Source: Psychrosphaera haliotis (GTDB lineage Bacteria > Pseudomonadota > Gammaproteobacteria > Enterobacterales > Alteromonadaceae). From it: a stretch of DNA of 64,000 nucleotides. The notes under the pieces are model-generated. The model saw only the letters and a program-made list of their open reading frames with translations, had not been told where the DNA came from and searched no databases. Numbering within the stretch: the first letter of the stretch is position 1; every line of letters begins with the position of its first letter. A program made the position numbers and the translations under genes. Shown piece after piece: positions 61,931 to 64,000 of the stretch. The DNA lies in NCBI RefSeq assembly GCF_009728465.1, contig NZ_WOCD01000002.1, positions 1-64,000 of the forward strand, given 5' to 3'.

Positions 61931-62707
61931 ATGAAGACAACAGACCAAAACTTTGATGATAGAAAAGGCACCTTTAAGAAGAACATATACGGAACTAGTA
62001 AAGGCCGAGTTAGAGAGGCTGTATTAACTAGAGACTTAAAACAGTATATTGACTTTAACCTAGGTTCTGGAAAAACACTTTCTGTTCTTGATGTAGGTGG
62101 TGGGCAAGGACAACTAGCAATTAAACTCGCAGAACTTGGACACAAAGTGACATTAACAGATATATCAGAGGAAATGTTAACTATAGCCAAACAGGCTGCG
62201 CAGGATAAAGGGCTAGAAAATATCAATTTTAAGTGTCTGCCGTTACAAGAGTTATCTCAAAGCCTTAATGAAAAATATGACTTAGTACTTTGCCATGCTG
62301 TATTTGAGTGGTTAGAAAAACCAAGAGAAGCGTTTACAATTCTTAATGCCTTATGTAAACCTAGTGGCGCTATTTCTTTTATGTTCTATAACAAAATAGG
62401 TCAAACATTGAGTAATCTGGTGTATGGGAATTTTGACTACATAAGAGCGGGTATGAAGGCGAAGAGGGTTGTAAAGTTAAATCCTCAGTCTGCATTAGAA
62501 CCTGCAGATGTATACCAGTGGGTATCAGAAGAAAAGCTTACCATTGCAATCAAATCTGGTGTTCGAGTGTTCCATGACTACATAAGAGATGTTAATAAAT
62601 GGGAAAGTGATGTTGATAACATATTAGATATGGAGCTAAAGTATAGTCAGTTAGCCCCATATACTGAAATTGGGCGTTATATGCATCTCATTTTAACTAA
62701 GGTATAG
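61931..62707 (+). CDS. cmoM: tRNA 5-carboxymethoxyuridine methyltransferase CmoM
   Basis: SAM-dependent enzyme that methylates cmo5U34 in tRNA to mcmo5U. 258 residues. Diagnostic: NFDDRKGTFKKNIYGTSKGR near residues 7-26, SAM-binding LDVGGGQGQLAIKLAELGH near 52-70, CHAVFEWLEKP near 119-129, and FMFYNKIG with NFDYIRAGM. It continues into VYQWVSEE and GVRVFHDYIRD, as in E. coli CmoM (YcbD/SmtA). Acts downstream of CmoA and CmoB, which are not in this window. It follows the Nif3-like gene at once. Confidence 0.92.
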   Translation: MKTTDQNFDDRKGTFKKNIYGTSKGRVREAVLTRDLKQYIDFNLGSGKTLSVLDVGGGQGQLAIKLAELGHKVTLTDISEEMLTIAKQAAQDKGLENINFKCLPLQELSQSLNEKYDLVLCHAVFEWLEKPREAFTILNALCKPSGAISFMFYNKIGQTLSNLVYGNFDYIRAGMKAKRVVKLNPQSALEPADVYQWVSEEKLTIAIKSGVRVFHDYIRDVNKWESDVDNILDMELKYSQLAPYTEIGRYMHLILTKV

Positions 62708-62715
62708 GAAATAAA

Positions 62716-63297
62716 ATGAAAATATATGGTTCGTTAACTTCTCCTTACGTTAGGAGACTTCGCATTCTACTGGCGTCTACGCCCTACGATTTTGAGAATA
62801 CAAATATATTTGGCAGCGACAGGGAAAAGCTTAAAAGCGTGAACCCAACGTTAAAAATACCTATGTTTGAAGACACCGATAATACTAACTTACCGTTATT
62901 ATTGGATTCAAACTTAGCTTTTGAATATGTACAAGAAGTATTAGACCTTGCACCACTTAATTGGCAAGAAAAGAATGACTTAGCACTAATTAATAGTTGT
63001 AACGACTCTCTTGTTAATATGATGATTTTAAAACGATCTGCGGTAGATACAAGCGAAGATAAGCTGTATTTTAATATCCAGAGAGAACGAAGCGAAGCAA
63101 CGTTTTCTTATTTTGATAGCAAGCTAGGAGAGGGTGGTCTAACTGAATGGAACTATGTAACCATTAGTTTGTTAGTATTAATTGAATGGGCTGGATTTAG
63201 GAACTTATATGACTTCTCTAAACAGAAGAACATTCTCGAATTTATAGAACGTAATCAAAGTCAATTAGGTGTTTCAGAAACAAGCCCAGTAGAATAG
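62716..63297 (+). CDS. Glutathione S-transferase-like protein
   Basis: A 193-residue GST-superfamily protein with the thioredoxin-like N-terminus MKIYGSLTSPYVRRLRILL (residues 1-19) and the KSVNPTLKIPMFEDTD region, including the cis-Pro (IP) and the Ser-binding site ahead. The C-terminal half is helical but diverges, so the substrate is not predictable. It begins 8 bases after cmoM in the same direction. A terminator at 63304-63335 follows. Confidence 0.82.
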   Translation: MKIYGSLTSPYVRRLRILLASTPYDFENTNIFGSDREKLKSVNPTLKIPMFEDTDNTNLPLLLDSNLAFEYVQEVLDLAPLNWQEKNDLALINSCNDSLVNMMILKRSAVDTSEDKLYFNIQRERSEATFSYFDSKLGEGGLTEWNYVTISLLVLIEWAGFRNLYDFSKQKNILEFIERNQSQLGVSETSPVE

Positions 63298-63303
63298 AGG
63301 CAT

Positions 63304-63335
63304 AAAAAAGCTCTTAAACATATTAAGAGCTTTTT
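63304..63335. terminator. Bidirectional terminator after the GST gene
   Basis: Stem AAAAAGCTCTTAA / TTAAGAGCTTTTT with a short central loop (ACATA); A-run and T-run at the ends. Lies between two converging genes. Confidence 0.88.
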
Positions 63336-63362
63336 ACTTATACTAGGTCGTACATTAAGCGT

Positions 63363-64000
63363 TTACATAATCCATGCGTAGCTCATTTTTAAAAATACAC
63401 TTCTGGTATTTTTTGTCACTTTACTCAAATCATCATCTTGATAACCGCCATCAGAATAACCTACAAAAAATAACGTTTGTGGATTGACCTTGTACGAAAA
63501 TAATAACTGTGCAGAAACACTTTTGTAATTTGAATTAAAGTCATCTCTGACTTCTGGTAAGTAGTTTTCAAGTGTTCTTTCAATGTCATAACCTACAACA
63601 GATAGTCGTAAAAAACTTCGTATATTAAACTGATAACTTAACCTTAAATCAATTAAGTTAGCAGTATAAATATCATCGCCTTTATACTTCATCTTTGATA
63701 GCTTTAACGCTAATTTGGTCTCTAAATGTTTATTGGCGTGCCATGTAATTTTAGGCTCCCAAACAAATACATCACTTAGTCTCGAGTTACTATAGTCGAT
63801 ACCGGTACCTAGTCTTAGATAATTACCTAGCCAAATATGCGAAGTAGGCTTAAACTCCATCCAAGAACTGAATGAGACTTCATCAAACTCTTCGGTATTT
63901 CCGTCTATTGCTAACGTTGTTTCATCAATTCGATTGCCGACCTTGGTGCGAGCTGCTATTCCATGACGTAAAAATGATTGCATAGGACCATTAACGTTCA
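63363..64000 (-). CDS. C-terminal part of a probable DUF5916 outer-membrane protein
   Basis: Open frame from the window edge down to 63363 (212 residues visible; the first in-frame ATG at 63981-63983 is probably internal because the frame remains open upstream, reading NVNGP before it). The alternating-strand pattern with many aromatic residues suggests an outer-membrane barrel. The end (LLFSYKVNPQTLFFVGYSDGG, then TRSVFLKMSYAW) closely resembles the C-terminus of DUF5916/CBM9-like proteins. The true start and the N-terminal carbohydrate-binding-like domain would be beyond base 64000. Confidence 0.72.
   Translation of the reverse strand, partial: NVNGPMQSFLRHGIAARTKVGNRIDETTLAIDGNTEEFDEVSFSSWMEFKPTSHIWLGNYLRLGTGIDYSNSRLSDVFVWEPKITWHANKHLETKLALKLSKMKYKGDDIYTANLIDLRLSYQFNIRSFLRLSVVGYDIERTLENYLPEVRDDFNSNYKSVSAQLLFSYKVNPQTLFFVGYSDGGYQDDDLSKVTKNTRSVFLKMSYAWIM

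Overview
The window reads as chromosome from an A+T-rich marine gammaproteobacterium of the Alteromonadales (Colwellia/Thalassotalea/Psychrosphaera-like; inferred from gene content and order, no marker gene compared). Support comes from the msbA-lpxK-Trm112-kdsB block, lolCDE, pheST-ihfA, pyrD-zapC, a 1,600-residue NAD-glutamate dehydrogenase, DUF2835 behind pepN, a VF530-type protein and a TonB-dependent receptor. Nearly all of it is housekeeping. I saw no rRNA, tRNA, CRISPR array, phage or insertion sequence.

Layout. 1-2284: 3' part of pepN with many frame breaks, then a DUF2835 gene. 2688-9576: a four-gene envelope cassette (DUF1302 barrel, DUF1329 periplasmic protein, YCF48-like propeller, MMPL/RND exporter), the best candidate for a poorly described system. 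9809-17554: NAD-glutamate dehydrogenase, pyrD, zapC, deoB. 17657-22240: Dps, a phytase-like esterase, tdk, an HD nucleotidase, a secreted amidase. 22575-28083: TonB receptor, VF530 protein, a DUF3369/HD-GYP response regulator (minus strand), a ChrA-type transporter. 28078-37897 (minus): an unknown gene, deoC, purine nucleoside phosphorylase, csiV, mfd, aguB, aguA, a PilZ-like gene. 38016-51940: lolCDE, then pyrC and a DUF2062 gene (minus), comEC, msbA, lpxK, a Trm112-like gene, kdsB, an RluA-family gene, tcdA, ghrA. 51958-54574 (minus): GMC oxidoreductase, DTW protein, HinT. 54738-63297: DUF2066, hda, pheS, pheT, ihfA, an unknown Lys/Ala-rich gene (minus), a Nif3-like gene, cmoM, a GST. 63363-64000 (minus): 3' end of a probable DUF5916 outer-membrane protein.

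How the genes work together. Purine and deoxyribonucleoside salvage recurs (deoB, tdk, HD nucleotidase, PNP, deoC), with two de novo pyrimidine genes (pyrD, pyrC). Envelope biogenesis is the second theme (lolCDE, msbA, lpxK, kdsB, the DUF1302 cassette). Agmatine is converted to putrescine by aguA and aguB. Two c-di-GMP-type genes (HD-GYP, PilZ-like) are present.

Data quality. Eleven genes are broken by single-base frameshifts, most of them in short A or T runs: pepN, NAD-GDH, tdk, amidase, PNP, csiV, comEC, msbA, lpxK, the RluA-family gene and the GMC oxidoreductase. msbA and lpxK are normally essential, so most of these are probably sequencing or assembly errors. I annotate such genes over their full span and mark the break points.
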